A stretch of DNA of 64,000 nt from Microbispora hainanensis. GTDB taxonomy: Bacteria; Actinomycetota; Actinomycetes; Streptosporangiales; Streptosporangiaceae. The position numbers were made by a program, and so were the translations under genes. The DNA lies in assembly GCF_036186745.1 (NCBI RefSeq), contig NZ_CP108086.1, positions 248,001 to 312,000 on the forward strand, given 5' to 3'. The notes under the pieces are model-generated. The model did not search any database, was not told the origin of the DNA, and saw only the letters and a program-made list of their open reading frames with translations. Shown here piece by piece: positions 16,673 through 25,023 of this stretch; position 1 is the stretch's first letter, and the number at the start of each line of letters is the position of its first letter.

Positions 16673-17803
16673 TCAGGCGATGGTGGCCTTCCAGCGGCCG
16701 CGCTGTAGGTGGATCGTCCCGTCTGGGCTGATGCGCACCTGAGCGCCGTACAAAGGCAGCGCGCCGTGCTGGAGCCAGTAGTCGCGGACTCGGTCCAGCT
16801 CGTCCCACAGGCGACGGGGACCCGCCTGGTGCACCACAGGCGGCTCCTGGCCCGCCTGCTCGGCCCGCGCCCACGACCCGTCAGCGTGCACCATCACCGC
16901 CGTCCGCACGCCGCCGTCCTCGGCGAAGTCGTGCTCGATGCTCGGCGCCAGGATCTCCAGCATCGACCGCACCTCCCACGACTCCTTGACGTCGAGCACA
17001 GGGAAGCGTGCCCGGGACACCTGCTCGCCCTCGGCGGTCCGCGCGACCTCGATGAGTTCGGTAAGGCCGGGCGGGTAGTCCGCCCCGGACCTGGTCGTCA
17101 TGAACATCGCCCAGTCACGGGCGACCTGCCCGGCGGCTCCGCCGTCGTCGGTCTTGTCGGCCACCACGATGAGCGAGGTTTTCGCGACCGTGGTGACCAG
17201 CCGGCCGCCCGGCCGCAGCGCTTTCAGCCAGCCGGCCGGGATCGGGCGTACGGACACCATGGCGACGATCCGGTCGAACGTCCCGGGCAGCGGGCCGGTG
17301 GCGTCGACCGTGGCGATCGTCGGGTGGAGACCGGCGGCGTCCAGCCGCTCGGCGGCCGTCTTCGTGAGGTAGCCGTCGACGTCCACGCTCGTGACCCGAG
17401 GGTCGCCGAGCAGGGCGGTGAGGAGCCCGGCTCCGTACCCGGTGCCGGTGCCGACGTCGAGCACGTCGAGTCCGGGATGGATGCGGGCGTGGCCGAACAT
17501 GCTCAGCACGAGGCTGGGGAGGGTCGAGGACGACGTCGGCAGCCCGCGCGGCCGGTCCTCCGGCGCAGCGTGGTCGGCGTGCAGAGGCCCGATCCGCGTG
17601 ATCAGTGTGCGGTTGGAGTATGCCGCGCGCATCCACTGCTCGGGGTCGGCCGGGCCGTTCTGGAGCGTCATGCCGCCCGGGCCGGGCGCCCACCAGCGGG
17701 GCACGAGCAGATGCCGCGGCACCTCGCTGACCGGGGCACGCCACCGCGAGGCGGGATGCGTGACCCGGTCGGCCAGGGCTCGCGCGTGCGGGATCCAGTC
17801 CAT
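16673..17803 (-). CDS. PCMT-like SAM-dependent methyltransferase
   Basis: The protein has 376 residues from ATG 17803 (GGAG ten bases before; the ATG at 17812 is too close to that site). Features of the L-isoaspartyl O-methyltransferase fold are visible: VSEVPRHLLVPRWW near the start, then TSSSTLPSLVLSMF, and SAM motif I in LDVLDVGTGTGYGAGLLTAL (near residue 115), followed by VTSVDVDGYL and LRPGGRLVTTV. It is longer than housekeeping PCMT (~210 residues): a C-terminal extension of ~150 residues follows. This length and pattern resemble methyltransferases that accompany peptide natural products in actinomycetes, but no precursor peptide or ATP-grasp maturase is adjacent. Confidence 0.8.
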   Translation of the reverse strand: MDWIPHARALADRVTHPASRWRAPVSEVPRHLLVPRWWAPGPGGMTLQNGPADPEQWMRAAYSNRTLITRIGPLHADHAAPEDRPRGLPTSSSTLPSLVLSMFGHARIHPGLDVLDVGTGTGYGAGLLTALLGDPRVTSVDVDGYLTKTAAERLDAAGLHPTIATVDATGPLPGTFDRIVAMVSVRPIPAGWLKALRPGGRLVTTVAKTSLIVVADKTDDGGAAGQVARDWAMFMTTRSGADYPPGLTELIEVARTAEGEQVSRARFPVLDVKESWEVRSMLEILAPSIEHDFAEDGGVRTAVMVHADGSWARAEQAGQEPPVVHQAGPRRLWDELDRVRDYWLQHGALPLYGAQVRISPDGTIHLQRGRWKATIA

Positions 17804-17932
17804 GCCGTTCATTCTCCGCCGGAGGCGGGGTTGCACTCCGGCGCGTGACGTGCGGGGCTGGGTCGTGTCCAGGCCGGTCTCGCCGTCGTTGATGGTCGGA
17901 CAGGCGACCAGGCCGTCGTACGCGGCCCGGCA

Positions 17933-19102
17933 TCACGAGGTCGTGACGCCGCCCACGCGGCGCAGTGCCTCGGGTGTCAGGTCCTTGAGGGTGGGGTAGC
18001 CGTCGACGGCCATGATGAGGTCCGCTTCGGCCAGGATGGAGCGCAGCACGTGCACGACGCCGCCGACGCCGCCGATCGCGAGCGCGTACGCGTAGGGGCG
18101 GCCGATCCCCACCGCCGTGGCGCCCAGCGCCAGCGCCTTGACGACGTCGGCGCCGCTGCGCACACCCGAGTCGAACAGGACCGGCAGCCCGTCGGCGGCC
18201 TCGACCACGCCGGGCAGGCAGTCCAGGGCGGGCAGTCCTCCGTTGGCCTGCCGTCCGCCGTGGTTGGAACAGTAGATCGCGTCCACGCCGTGGTCCTTGG
18301 CGCGGCGGACGTCCTCGGGATGGCAGATGCCCTTGAGCATCAGCGGCAGCCGGGTCCGCGCGCGCAGCCAGTCGAGGTCGTCCCATCTGAACGGTCCGCC
18401 GAAGATCGGCATTGTGCGTACGAACACCTCGGTGGCGTCCTCGCCGGGACGCAGTCCCCGCCGGAACACGGGGTCGCTGGTGTAGTTGCTCAGGCATCCG
18501 CCGGGCACCTGCGGATAGTTCGATCCGCGCAGGTCGCGGGGCCGCCAGCCGGTGACCCAGGTGTCCAGGGTGACGGCGATGCCCTTGAACCCCGCCTCCT
18601 CGGCCCGGTGCACCAGGCTCTCGGCGAGATCCCGATCGGGCGGCGTGTAGAGCTGGAAGAAGCCGGGTGTGCCGCCGAGCTCCGCGGCGACGTCCTCCAT
18701 CGGGTCGGCGGACAGCGTCGCCGCGAAGAACGGGACGTGCGTGCGAGCGGAGGCCCGTGCGCAGGCGAGGTCGCCGTGGCCGTCCTGGGCGCACACCCCG
18801 ATCACCCCGATGGGCGCCATGAACACCGGCGAGGGCAGCCGTGTCCCGCACAACTCGATCGACATGTCGCGCTCGGCGGGCGCGACGAGCATGCGCGGAT
18901 ACAGGCCCCAGTGTGTGAACGCCTCGCGGTTGGCCCGCTGGGTGTGCTCGTCACCGGCGCCGCCCGCCACGTACGCCCAGATCTTCGGCGGCATCGCGGC
19001 CGACGCCCGTTTTTCCAGCTCCGCGAAGGTCATCGGATAGGGCGGCTGATGGCCGGTCTGCCCCTGGGCGTACAGCTCGTCCTGATACTTCGCGAAGCTC
19101 AT
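17933..19102 (-). CDS. FMN-dependent 2-hydroxyacid oxidase (lactate 2-monooxygenase-like)
   Basis: The protein has 389 residues. The TIM-barrel FMN family is identified by YVAGGAGDEHTQRANREAF, FMAPIGVIGVC, FFQLYTPPDRD, the catalytic His/Arg motif YCSNHGGRQANGG (near 280) and the phosphate-binding segment FDSGVRSGADVVKALALGA followed by VGIGRPYAYALA. The overall length and the N-terminal region match lactate 2-monooxygenase/L-lactate oxidase-type proteins rather than glycolate oxidase. It would oxidise an L-2-hydroxy acid with O2. It ends 129 bp before the methyltransferase gene start and seems to be a single-gene unit. Confidence 0.85.
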   Translation of the reverse strand: MSFAKYQDELYAQGQTGHQPPYPMTFAELEKRASAAMPPKIWAYVAGGAGDEHTQRANREAFTHWGLYPRMLVAPAERDMSIELCGTRLPSPVFMAPIGVIGVCAQDGHGDLACARASARTHVPFFAATLSADPMEDVAAELGGTPGFFQLYTPPDRDLAESLVHRAEEAGFKGIAVTLDTWVTGWRPRDLRGSNYPQVPGGCLSNYTSDPVFRRGLRPGEDATEVFVRTMPIFGGPFRWDDLDWLRARTRLPLMLKGICHPEDVRRAKDHGVDAIYCSNHGGRQANGGLPALDCLPGVVEAADGLPVLFDSGVRSGADVVKALALGATAVGIGRPYAYALAIGGVGGVVHVLRSILAEADLIMAVDGYPTLKDLTPEALRRVGGVTTS

Positions 19103-19208
19103 ACGGGCGCGTTACCCCCGGCAGGGTGCGCTACCCGAGCCGGGCGGCAAGCGACGGCCAACTATGCGGAAAAGAGCCGAAGAGCGGAACCGCCCAGGCC
19201 CGTCCCGG

Positions 19209-20168
19209 TCAGGAGGCGCGGGGGTAGGTGGTGAGCGCCTTCGCGAACCAGTCGATCGTGCGGCGCAGGCCGGCGACGGGATCGATCCGCGGACGCCAGC
19301 CGAGCCGCTCCTCCGCGAGCGAGGTGTCGGGACGGCGGACGGCGGGGTCGTCCACCGGCCGCTCGACATATCGGATCGGGGAGGACGAGCCCGTCAGGTC
19401 GCGGATCGTCTCCGCCAGCTCCGTCATCGACATCTCGGCCGGGTTGCCGATGTTCACCGGCCCGGCGAAGTCACTGTCCGCCAGCGCGAGCACGCCGTCG
19501 ATCGTGTCGTCCACGTAGCAGATCGACCGCGTCTGGCTGCCGTCGCCGGTCACGGTGATCGGCTCGCCGAGCAGCGCCTGCCGGATGAACGTGGGGATCG
19601 CCCGGCCGTCGTGGGGCCGCATCCGCGGGCCGTACGTGTTGAAGATCCGCACGATCCCGGTGTCGGCGCCCCGCGAGTTGCGATAGGCCGTGGTCAGCGA
19701 CTCGGCGAACCGCTTGGCCTCGTCGTACACGCTGCGCGGCCCGACCGGATTGACGTTGCCCCAGTATGTCTCCTTCTGTGGGTGTTCCAGCGGGTCGCCG
19801 TACACCTCGCTGGTGGAGGCGAGGACGAACCGCGCGCCCTTCTCGGCGGCGAGGCCGAGGGCGTGCAGCGTCCCCATGCTGCCGACCTTCAGCGTCTCGA
19901 TCGGATGGCGCAGATAGTCGGCGGGCGACGCGGCCGAGGCGAAGTGCAGCACCAGGTCGACCTGGCCCGGCACGTGGACGAAGCCGGTGAGGTCGCACTC
20001 CACGAGCCGGAACGCCGGCCGCCCGATGAGGTGCTCCACGTTGCGCGGCGACCCGGTGAGGAAGTTGTCCAGGCAGACGACCGCGGCACCGCGCTCCAGC
20101 AGGCGTTCGCACAGGTAGGAGCCGAGAAACCCGGCTCCCCCGGTGACCACGACACGGGAATCGTTCAC
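19209..20168 (-). CDS. NAD-dependent sugar-nucleotide epimerase/decarboxylase (UDP-glucuronate decarboxylase-like)
   Basis: The protein has 319 residues starting at GTG 20168, whose GTGA overlaps the stop of the upstream glycosyltransferase. It is an extended SDR: VVVTGGAGFLGSYLCERLL (NAD site), LHFASAASPADYLRHPIETL, STSEVYGDP, catalytic YDEAKRFAESL (Tyr-x3-Lys), and RIFNTYGPRMRPHDGRAIPTF. This combination is characteristic of UDP-glucuronate decarboxylase and relatives. It is the last gene of the glycan operon and could supply UDP-xylose or modify another nucleotide sugar. A heptose 6-epimerase (HldD) role is less likely on motif grounds. Confidence 0.85.
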   Translation of the reverse strand: MNDSRVVVTGGAGFLGSYLCERLLERGAAVVCLDNFLTGSPRNVEHLIGRPAFRLVECDLTGFVHVPGQVDLVLHFASAASPADYLRHPIETLKVGSMGTLHALGLAAEKGARFVLASTSEVYGDPLEHPQKETYWGNVNPVGPRSVYDEAKRFAESLTTAYRNSRGADTGIVRIFNTYGPRMRPHDGRAIPTFIRQALLGEPITVTGDGSQTRSICYVDDTIDGVLALADSDFAGPVNIGNPAEMSMTELAETIRDLTGSSSPIRYVERPVDDPAVRRPDTSLAEERLGWRPRIDPVAGLRRTIDWFAKALTTYPRAS

Positions 20169-21112
20169 CGCACCCCCACTCCTCGCAACTTCCCGACCGC
20201 GTCGAGCACCTCGGGCACCCCGATTTCGAGCAGTCCCTCCGACGGCCGGTCGCCGTGCGGGTCGCCCCTGCGTCCCGCCCACAGCGCGATGTACGGGCCG
20301 TCCGGCGGCGGCCCCCACAAGGCGGGCGGCACCGGGCCGTACAGGATGACCGCGGGCGTGCCGACGGCGACGGCCAGGTGCGACACGCCCGTGTCGCCGC
20401 AGACGACGAGCGCCGCGTGCGCCGTCAGCGCGGCGAGCTCGGGCAGGCTCGTACGGCCGGCCAGCACGCACTCCTCCGGCAGGCCGGCGAGCTGGGCGAC
20501 GTGCCGGGCGAGCGCGGCCTCGGTCACGCCGCCGGTGACGACGACCCGGTGGTCCTGACCGGCCAGTTCGGCCGCCACCTGGGCGAAGCGGTCCGGCGGC
20601 CACTGCCGCGCCCGGAACGCCGCCCCCGGGTGGATGACCACCACGCCGCCGGCGAGGGGACTCGGCCCGGGGTCGCCCAGCGCGAGGTCTTCCGGGTCGG
20701 CCGCGATGCCGTGCCACTCCAGCAGGGAGCACCACCGCCGCCTCTCGTGCGTCTCCGGCTCCCAGGGCGGCCCGTCCGTGCCCGGCACCAGGTGGTGGGC
20801 GTGCGTGAGCAGGCGGCCCGGCCGGGTGCGGCGCAGCGCCTGGATGCTCTCCGGGCCGCTGCCGTGCAGGTTGACCGCGACGTCCGGGGATCCGTACGGC
20901 ACCGGCCCGGGGCCGGACACGTCGAGCAGCTCGTCGACGCCGCCGATCAGCGGCAGCAGCCCGCCGAGGTAGGCCGGGGCGGCCAGCACGAAGCGGTGCT
21001 CGGGGTGGGCCCGGCGCAGCGCGCGCAGGGCGGGCACCGAGGCGAGCAGGTCGCCGAGGCCGAGCCCGCGCAGGGCGAGCAGGACCGGTCTTCGCGCGTG
21101 TTCTAGGGCCAT
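20165..21112 (-). CDS. glycosyltransferase family 9 (heptosyltransferase-like)
   Basis: The protein has 315 residues from ATG 21112, overlapping the SDR stop by 10 nt. GT9 marks are LLALRGLGLGDLLASVPALRAL at the N-terminus, VVVIHPGAAFRARQWPPDRF (acceptor/donor region, near 180) and VCGDTGVSHLAVAVGTPAVILYGP near the C-terminus, the D-T-G-x-x-H motif of ADP-heptose:LPS heptosyltransferases. With GmhA/GmhB/HldE in the same operon, ADP-heptose is the likely donor. It acts in the cytoplasm on a glycan or lipid-linked acceptor that cannot be named from sequence. Confidence 0.85.
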   Translation of the reverse strand: MALEHARRPVLLALRGLGLGDLLASVPALRALRRAHPEHRFVLAAPAYLGGLLPLIGGVDELLDVSGPGPVPYGSPDVAVNLHGSGPESIQALRRTRPGRLLTHAHHLVPGTDGPPWEPETHERRRWCSLLEWHGIAADPEDLALGDPGPSPLAGGVVVIHPGAAFRARQWPPDRFAQVAAELAGQDHRVVVTGGVTEAALARHVAQLAGLPEECVLAGRTSLPELAALTAHAALVVCGDTGVSHLAVAVGTPAVILYGPVPPALWGPPPDGPYIALWAGRRGDPHGDRPSEGLLEIGVPEVLDAVGKLRGVGVR

Positions 21113-21783
21113 GACGTCTCCGTCGAGGCGCACACGACCATCTCCCTGACCTCGCAGCCCTGCGGCTGGCCGAGCGCGAACAGGATCGCCGAGGCGACGT
21201 CCTCCGGCTGGTTGAGCCGGGCGTCGGGGCCGGGTCTGTACTGGTCGGGGCGGTCGTCGAAGAAGTTCGTCCGCATGCCGCCGGGGATCAGCAGGGTCAC
21301 CCCCACCTGCCCGGCCAGTTCGGCCGCCAGGGCCCGGGTGAAGCCCACGACGCCGAACTTCGAGGCGCAGTAGGCCGTCGCGTCGCTGAGCGCCCGCACT
21401 CCGAGCGTGGAGGCGACGGTGACGACCTTTCCTCCCGACCGGCGCAGGTGGGGCAGGGCCGCCCGGACCACCGCGGCGGTCCCGAGCAGGTTGACCGCGA
21501 TCACGCGTTCCCACTGCTCGGCGGCCACGTCCTCAAGCCGTCCGCAGGCGTCGACGCCTGCCGCCGTCACGACGCCGTCGAGCCCGCCCGCCCGCTCGGC
21601 GAGCTCGTGCACGGCACGCTCGGCCTGCTCACGGTCGGCCAGGTCGGCCCGCACGTGGTCGAACCCGCCGTCCGGCTCGTTGACGTCCACGATCAGCGGC
21701 CGTCCGCCGGCCTTGGCGACCGCCATGACGGTGGCCCGGCCCAGGCCGGACGCACCACCGGTGATCAACACGTTTCCCACCAT
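21103..21783 (-). CDS. short-chain dehydrogenase/reductase
   Basis: The protein has 226 residues, a classical SDR: VLITGGASGLGRATVMAVAK (TGxxxGxG), VTAAGVDACG (NNAG-equivalent), catalytic Ser in VTVASTLGVRALS, Tyr and Lys in AYCASKFGVVGF. The IPGGMRTNFF stretch resembles 3-ketoacyl/serine 3-dehydrogenase type SDRs. Embedded in the glycan operon between the HldE-type gene and a GT9 gene, it probably oxidises or reduces a sugar or sugar-alcohol intermediate; the substrate is an inference from context only. Confidence 0.8.
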   Translation of the reverse strand: MVGNVLITGGASGLGRATVMAVAKAGGRPLIVDVNEPDGGFDHVRADLADREQAERAVHELAERAGGLDGVVTAAGVDACGRLEDVAAEQWERVIAVNLLGTAAVVRAALPHLRRSGGKVVTVASTLGVRALSDATAYCASKFGVVGFTRALAAELAGQVGVTLLIPGGMRTNFFDDRPDQYRPGPDARLNQPEDVASAILFALGQPQGCEVREMVVCASTETSWP

Positions 21784-21805
21784 CAGGGTCCCTTTCGGTA
21801 AGAGG

Positions 21806-23278
21806 TCACGAGGCGGCCCGGGCGGCGGCGATCAGGTCCGTGGTGGAGTAGCCGGGCACGGTCGGCAGGATGACGATCTCCCCGCCGGTCCGGCGCACGG
21901 CCTCGGCCTCCGGCATCGACCGCTCGTCGTAGTCGCCGCCCTTCACCCACACGTCCGGGCACAGGCGCTCGATGACCTGCGACGGCGTGTCCTCGTCGAA
22001 GACCGTCACCGCGTCCACGCAGCCGAGCGCGCGCAGCACCTCGACCCGGTCGCGCTCGCTCACCAGCGGCCTTCCCGGCCCCTTGAGCCGCCGGATCGAG
22101 TCGTCGGAGTTCACGCAGACCACCAGGGCGTCTCCTAAGGCCCGGGCCCGCCGCAGCAGGCTCACGTGCCCGGCGTGCAGCAGGTCGAAGCAGCCACCGG
22201 TGGCGATCAGGCGGCCCCCCGCGGCGCGTACGGCACCGGCAACGTCGAAGGCGGACGCGCCGGGCCCGAACGGCACCGGCGGCTCCGTCGCAGGACAGTG
22301 CCGCCCGGAGCGGTACTGCCCGGAGTGATCCTGGCCGGAGTGATCCTGGCCGGACCGATACCGGCCCGACCGATACCGGCCGGAGTGGTGCAGGCGCAGC
22401 GCGGCGGCCCCGCCCTCCTCCACGAACCTGGTGGCCTCGCCGACCGCGCGGGCGACGGCGTCCTCGGATGACGCGCCGTCCGCGAGAGCGAGCGCCGCCG
22501 CCGCGGCGAAGCGGTCGCCCGCGCCGCAGGCGTCCGTGCCCGACGCGACGTGCGGGGCGGGGACCGGCCCGAACCTGCCGCCGCGGCGGGCCAGCATCGC
22601 CCCGCGCTCGCCCAGGGTGATCGCGACGGCCTCGGCGCCGAGGTCGCGCACCAGCCTGCGGGCGGTGCGTTCCGGCGAGACGTACGGCTCCTCGCACATG
22701 CCGCGGGCCTCGGCCTCACTGGGCGTGACCAGAGCGCATCCCGGCACGGGCAGCGACCCCCGGGGATGGGGGTCCCAGACGAGCGGCACGTCGAGCCCGC
22801 GCAGCGGCTCACGCAGCAGGTCGGCCACGCCGCGCCCGTAGTCGGCGACCAGCACCGCGCTCGCCGCCGCAAGGGCTCCGGCCGCGCGGGCGAACGCGGA
22901 GGCGGAGGCGACCTGGCCCGGCCGGCCCATCGCCCGCCCGTCGCCGGTGTCGATCCTGACCAGCGTCTGCCCGCGGGCGCGCACCCGCGACTTGCGCACG
23001 GTCGTGCCGCGCAGCGGCAGCCGTACGATCTCGACCATGGGCGACAGCAGGTCCTCCAGGCAGCGGCCGGAGGGGTCGTCGCCCAATGCGGTGATCAGCA
23101 CCACGCGCGTGCCGTCGCGGGCGGCCAGCAGCGCCGCGAGCCCCGCGCCGCCCGGCCGGTGGTGCTCCGCCTGCCCCTCCACGACGGGGACGGGGGCGTC
23201 GGGGCACAGCCGGTCGGCGGTGCCCTCGACGTCGACGTCGAGCAGGGAGTCGCCGACGATGACGAGTGGTCCGCTCAC
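21806..23278 (-). CDS. hldE: bifunctional heptose-7-phosphate kinase / heptose-1-phosphate adenylyltransferase
   Basis: The protein has 490 residues with two domains. Residues 1-~310 are a PfkB/ribokinase-type kinase: VIVGDSLLDVDVEGTADRL, PGGAGLAALLAAR, and the ATP/anion-hole motif GTDACGAGDRFAAAAALAL. Residues ~350-490 are a nucleotidyltransferase with GCFDLLHAGHVSLLRRA (HxGH) and CVNSDDSIRRLKGPGRP. This is the HldE (RfaE) arrangement, giving D-glycero-beta-D-manno-heptose 1,7-bisphosphate and, after GmhB, ADP-heptose. The linker is unusual: six 15-bp repeats encode an SGRYRSGQDHSG-type stretch. The start overlaps the GmhA stop by 4 nt. Confidence 0.9.
   Translation of the reverse strand: MSGPLVIVGDSLLDVDVEGTADRLCPDAPVPVVEGQAEHHRPGGAGLAALLAARDGTRVVLITALGDDPSGRCLEDLLSPMVEIVRLPLRGTTVRKSRVRARGQTLVRIDTGDGRAMGRPGQVASASAFARAAGALAAASAVLVADYGRGVADLLREPLRGLDVPLVWDPHPRGSLPVPGCALVTPSEAEARGMCEEPYVSPERTARRLVRDLGAEAVAITLGERGAMLARRGGRFGPVPAPHVASGTDACGAGDRFAAAAALALADGASSEDAVARAVGEATRFVEEGGAAALRLHHSGRYRSGRYRSGQDHSGQDHSGQYRSGRHCPATEPPVPFGPGASAFDVAGAVRAAGGRLIATGGCFDLLHAGHVSLLRRARALGDALVVCVNSDDSIRRLKGPGRPLVSERDRVEVLRALGCVDAVTVFDEDTPSQVIERLCPDVWVKGGDYDERSMPEAEAVRRTGGEIVILPTVPGYSTTDLIAAARAAS
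22306..22395 (-). repeat. six in-frame 15-bp repeats in the HldE linker
   Basis: Six consecutive 15-bp units (CGGAGTGATCCTGGC and variants) lie at 22306-22395, between the kinase and adenylyltransferase domains. The period is a multiple of three, so unit gain or loss changes only linker length. Confidence 0.85.
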
Positions 23279-23826
23279 GTGACCGCCTTCTCGATCACGT
23301 CACAGAGCATGTGGATCACCGTGAGATGCACCTCCTGGATGGTCGCGGTGTCGCCCGCGGGCACGGTCAGGGCCTCGTCGCACAGCTCGGCGAGCGGGTT
23401 CGGCCCGGGGCCGGTCAGCGCCCAGGTCGTCAGGCCGCACTCGCGGCCGGCCTCGGCCGCCTCGGTCACGTTGCGGCTCGTCCCGCTGGTCGACAGGCAC
23501 ATCAGCACGTCGCCGGGGCGGCCGTGCGCCCGCACCTGCCGCGCGTACAGCTCGGCCATGCCGAAGTCGTTGCCGATGGCGGTCAGCGACGAGGTGTCGC
23601 CGTGCAGGGGGATGGCGGCGTACGGCCGCCGGTCGGCGCGGTAGCGCCCGACCAGTTCGGCGGTCAGGTGCTGCGCCTCGGCGGCCGAGCCGCCGTTGCC
23701 GCAGGCGAGCAGCCGCCCGCCGCCGCTCAGCACCGCCGCGAGCTTGTAGCCCCACGCGTGGATCTTGGGCGTCTCCGGGTCCACCGCCGTCAGCGCGGTG
23801 CTCAGCCGGGCCAGATGAGGATGCAT
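23275..23826 (-). CDS. gmhA: sedoheptulose-7-phosphate isomerase
   Basis: The protein has 183 residues, a single SIS domain: LLACGNGGSAAEAQHLTAELVGRY (substrate loop with the catalytic Glu), the conserved IPLHGDTSSLTAIGNDFG, and LMCLSTSGTSRNVTEAAEAG. A metal/catalytic His is in IQEVHLTVIHMLCD. Length and motifs are those of GmhA, which converts D-sedoheptulose 7-phosphate into D-glycero-D-manno-heptose 7-phosphate, the first step to ADP-heptose. It lies 3 nt after the GT4 gene and overlaps the HldE-type gene by 4 nt. Confidence 0.9.
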   Translation of the reverse strand: MHPHLARLSTALTAVDPETPKIHAWGYKLAAVLSGGGRLLACGNGGSAAEAQHLTAELVGRYRADRRPYAAIPLHGDTSSLTAIGNDFGMAELYARQVRAHGRPGDVLMCLSTSGTSRNVTEAAEAGRECGLTTWALTGPGPNPLAELCDEALTVPAGDTATIQEVHLTVIHMLCDVIEKAVT

Positions 23827-23829
23827 CGC

Positions 23830-25023
23830 TCAGCCTCCCGCGGCGGCGAGGGTGCCCAGGCACCCGCCGGCCAGGTTTCGGTAGACGGACTCGGTCTGCT
23901 CGGCGATCCTCGGCCAGCCAAAGCGGGCGGCGGCCCGCCGGGCCCCGGCGGCCGACAGCGCCGCCCGCAGCCGCGGCCGGGTCAGCAGGTCGCAGAGCGC
24001 GCGGGACAGCGCACGCGGCCGCCGTGGCGGCACGAGCACGCCGCATCCCGCGACGGTGTCGAGATGGCCGCCGACCGCCGAGGCGATCACCGGCACCCCG
24101 CAGGCCAGGGCCTCCAGGGGCACCATGCCGAACGGCTCGTACCACGGGACGGTCACCAGGACGTCCGCGGAGCGCATGAGGGCAGGGACGCCGGCCCGGC
24201 TCACGCTGCCGATCAGCCGCACCCGGTCGCCGACGCCGAGGCCGTCGGCGAGCGTGCGCAGCCGCGCGCTCTCGTCATCGCCCGGGTCGCCGCCCGCGAT
24301 GACGAGCTCGGCGCCGGGCACGTGGCGCATGGCCCGCACGACGGTGTCCACTCCCTTGCGGGGCACCATGCGGCCGATGCTCAGCACCCGGGGCCGGTCG
24401 CCGCGCGGGGCGGCCGGGCCGTCCGGGCGGAACACGCCGAGGTCGACGCCGCACGGCACGACCGCGATCCGGTCACGCGGCACGCCCATCGCGACGAGTT
24501 CGCGCACCTCGTCGGAGCAGGTCGCGATGACCGCGACCGCCCGGCGGCCGATGTCGCGCTCGATCGCGGGCCGGCTCGGCGGGCTGGTGTCGGCCTCGCC
24601 CTGCCAGCGCCGCTTCACGGTGCCGAGCGCGTGGTAGGTCTGCACGACCGGGATCCCGAGAGGCTCCGCCGCCGCCAGCGTGGCCAGCCCGCTCATCCAG
24701 AAGTGCGCGTGCGCCACGTCGGGCGGCTCGGCCTTCCACCGGCGGGCCAGGTGCGCGCCGAACTCGGGCATGTGCGGCAGCAGCTCGTCCTTGGGCAGCG
24801 GCTCCGCCGGCCCGGCCGGCACATGCTCGACGGTGACGCCGGGCGCCATGGGGACGGCGTCCGGCTGGCCGGGGGAGGTGCGCCGGGTGTGCACGACGAC
24901 CTCGTTGCCGCGTTCGGCCAGGGCCAGGGCCAGGGCGGCGACATGCACGTTCTGCCCGCCGGCGTCCACCCCGCCGAGGGTCGCCAGCGGGCTGGCGTGC
25001 TCCGACACCAGGGCGATCCTCAT
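23830..25023 (-). CDS. glycosyltransferase family 4
   Basis: The protein has 397 residues from ATG 25023 (ATGA overlap with the upstream stop). GT-B fold marks: IALVSEHASPLATLGGVDAGGQNVHV at the N-terminus (donor-loop Gly), HAHFWMSGLATL, LSIGRMVPRKGVDTVVRAM (nucleotide-binding domain) and the E-x7-E motif in PFGMVPLEALACGVPVIAS. The beginning resembles the sucrose-phosphate-synthase/MshA-like branch of GT4. It presumably transfers a hexose or heptose onto the operon's glycan; donor and acceptor are not determined. Confidence 0.85.
   Translation of the reverse strand: MRIALVSEHASPLATLGGVDAGGQNVHVAALALALAERGNEVVVHTRRTSPGQPDAVPMAPGVTVEHVPAGPAEPLPKDELLPHMPEFGAHLARRWKAEPPDVAHAHFWMSGLATLAAAEPLGIPVVQTYHALGTVKRRWQGEADTSPPSRPAIERDIGRRAVAVIATCSDEVRELVAMGVPRDRIAVVPCGVDLGVFRPDGPAAPRGDRPRVLSIGRMVPRKGVDTVVRAMRHVPGAELVIAGGDPGDDESARLRTLADGLGVGDRVRLIGSVSRAGVPALMRSADVLVTVPWYEPFGMVPLEALACGVPVIASAVGGHLDTVAGCGVLVPPRRPRALSRALCDLLTRPRLRAALSAAGARRAAARFGWPRIAEQTESVYRNLAGGCLGTLAAAGG

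Noticed and set aside
20169..20735. N-terminal extension of the epimerase frame
   Set aside because: It is frame-shifted reading of the GT9 gene; the NAD motif starts right after GTG 20168, which overlaps the GT9 stop by 4 nt.
22306..22395. Short regular repeats as a possible CRISPR array
   Set aside because: Units are 15 bp, contiguous without spacers, in frame within the HldE-type gene, and no cas genes are present.
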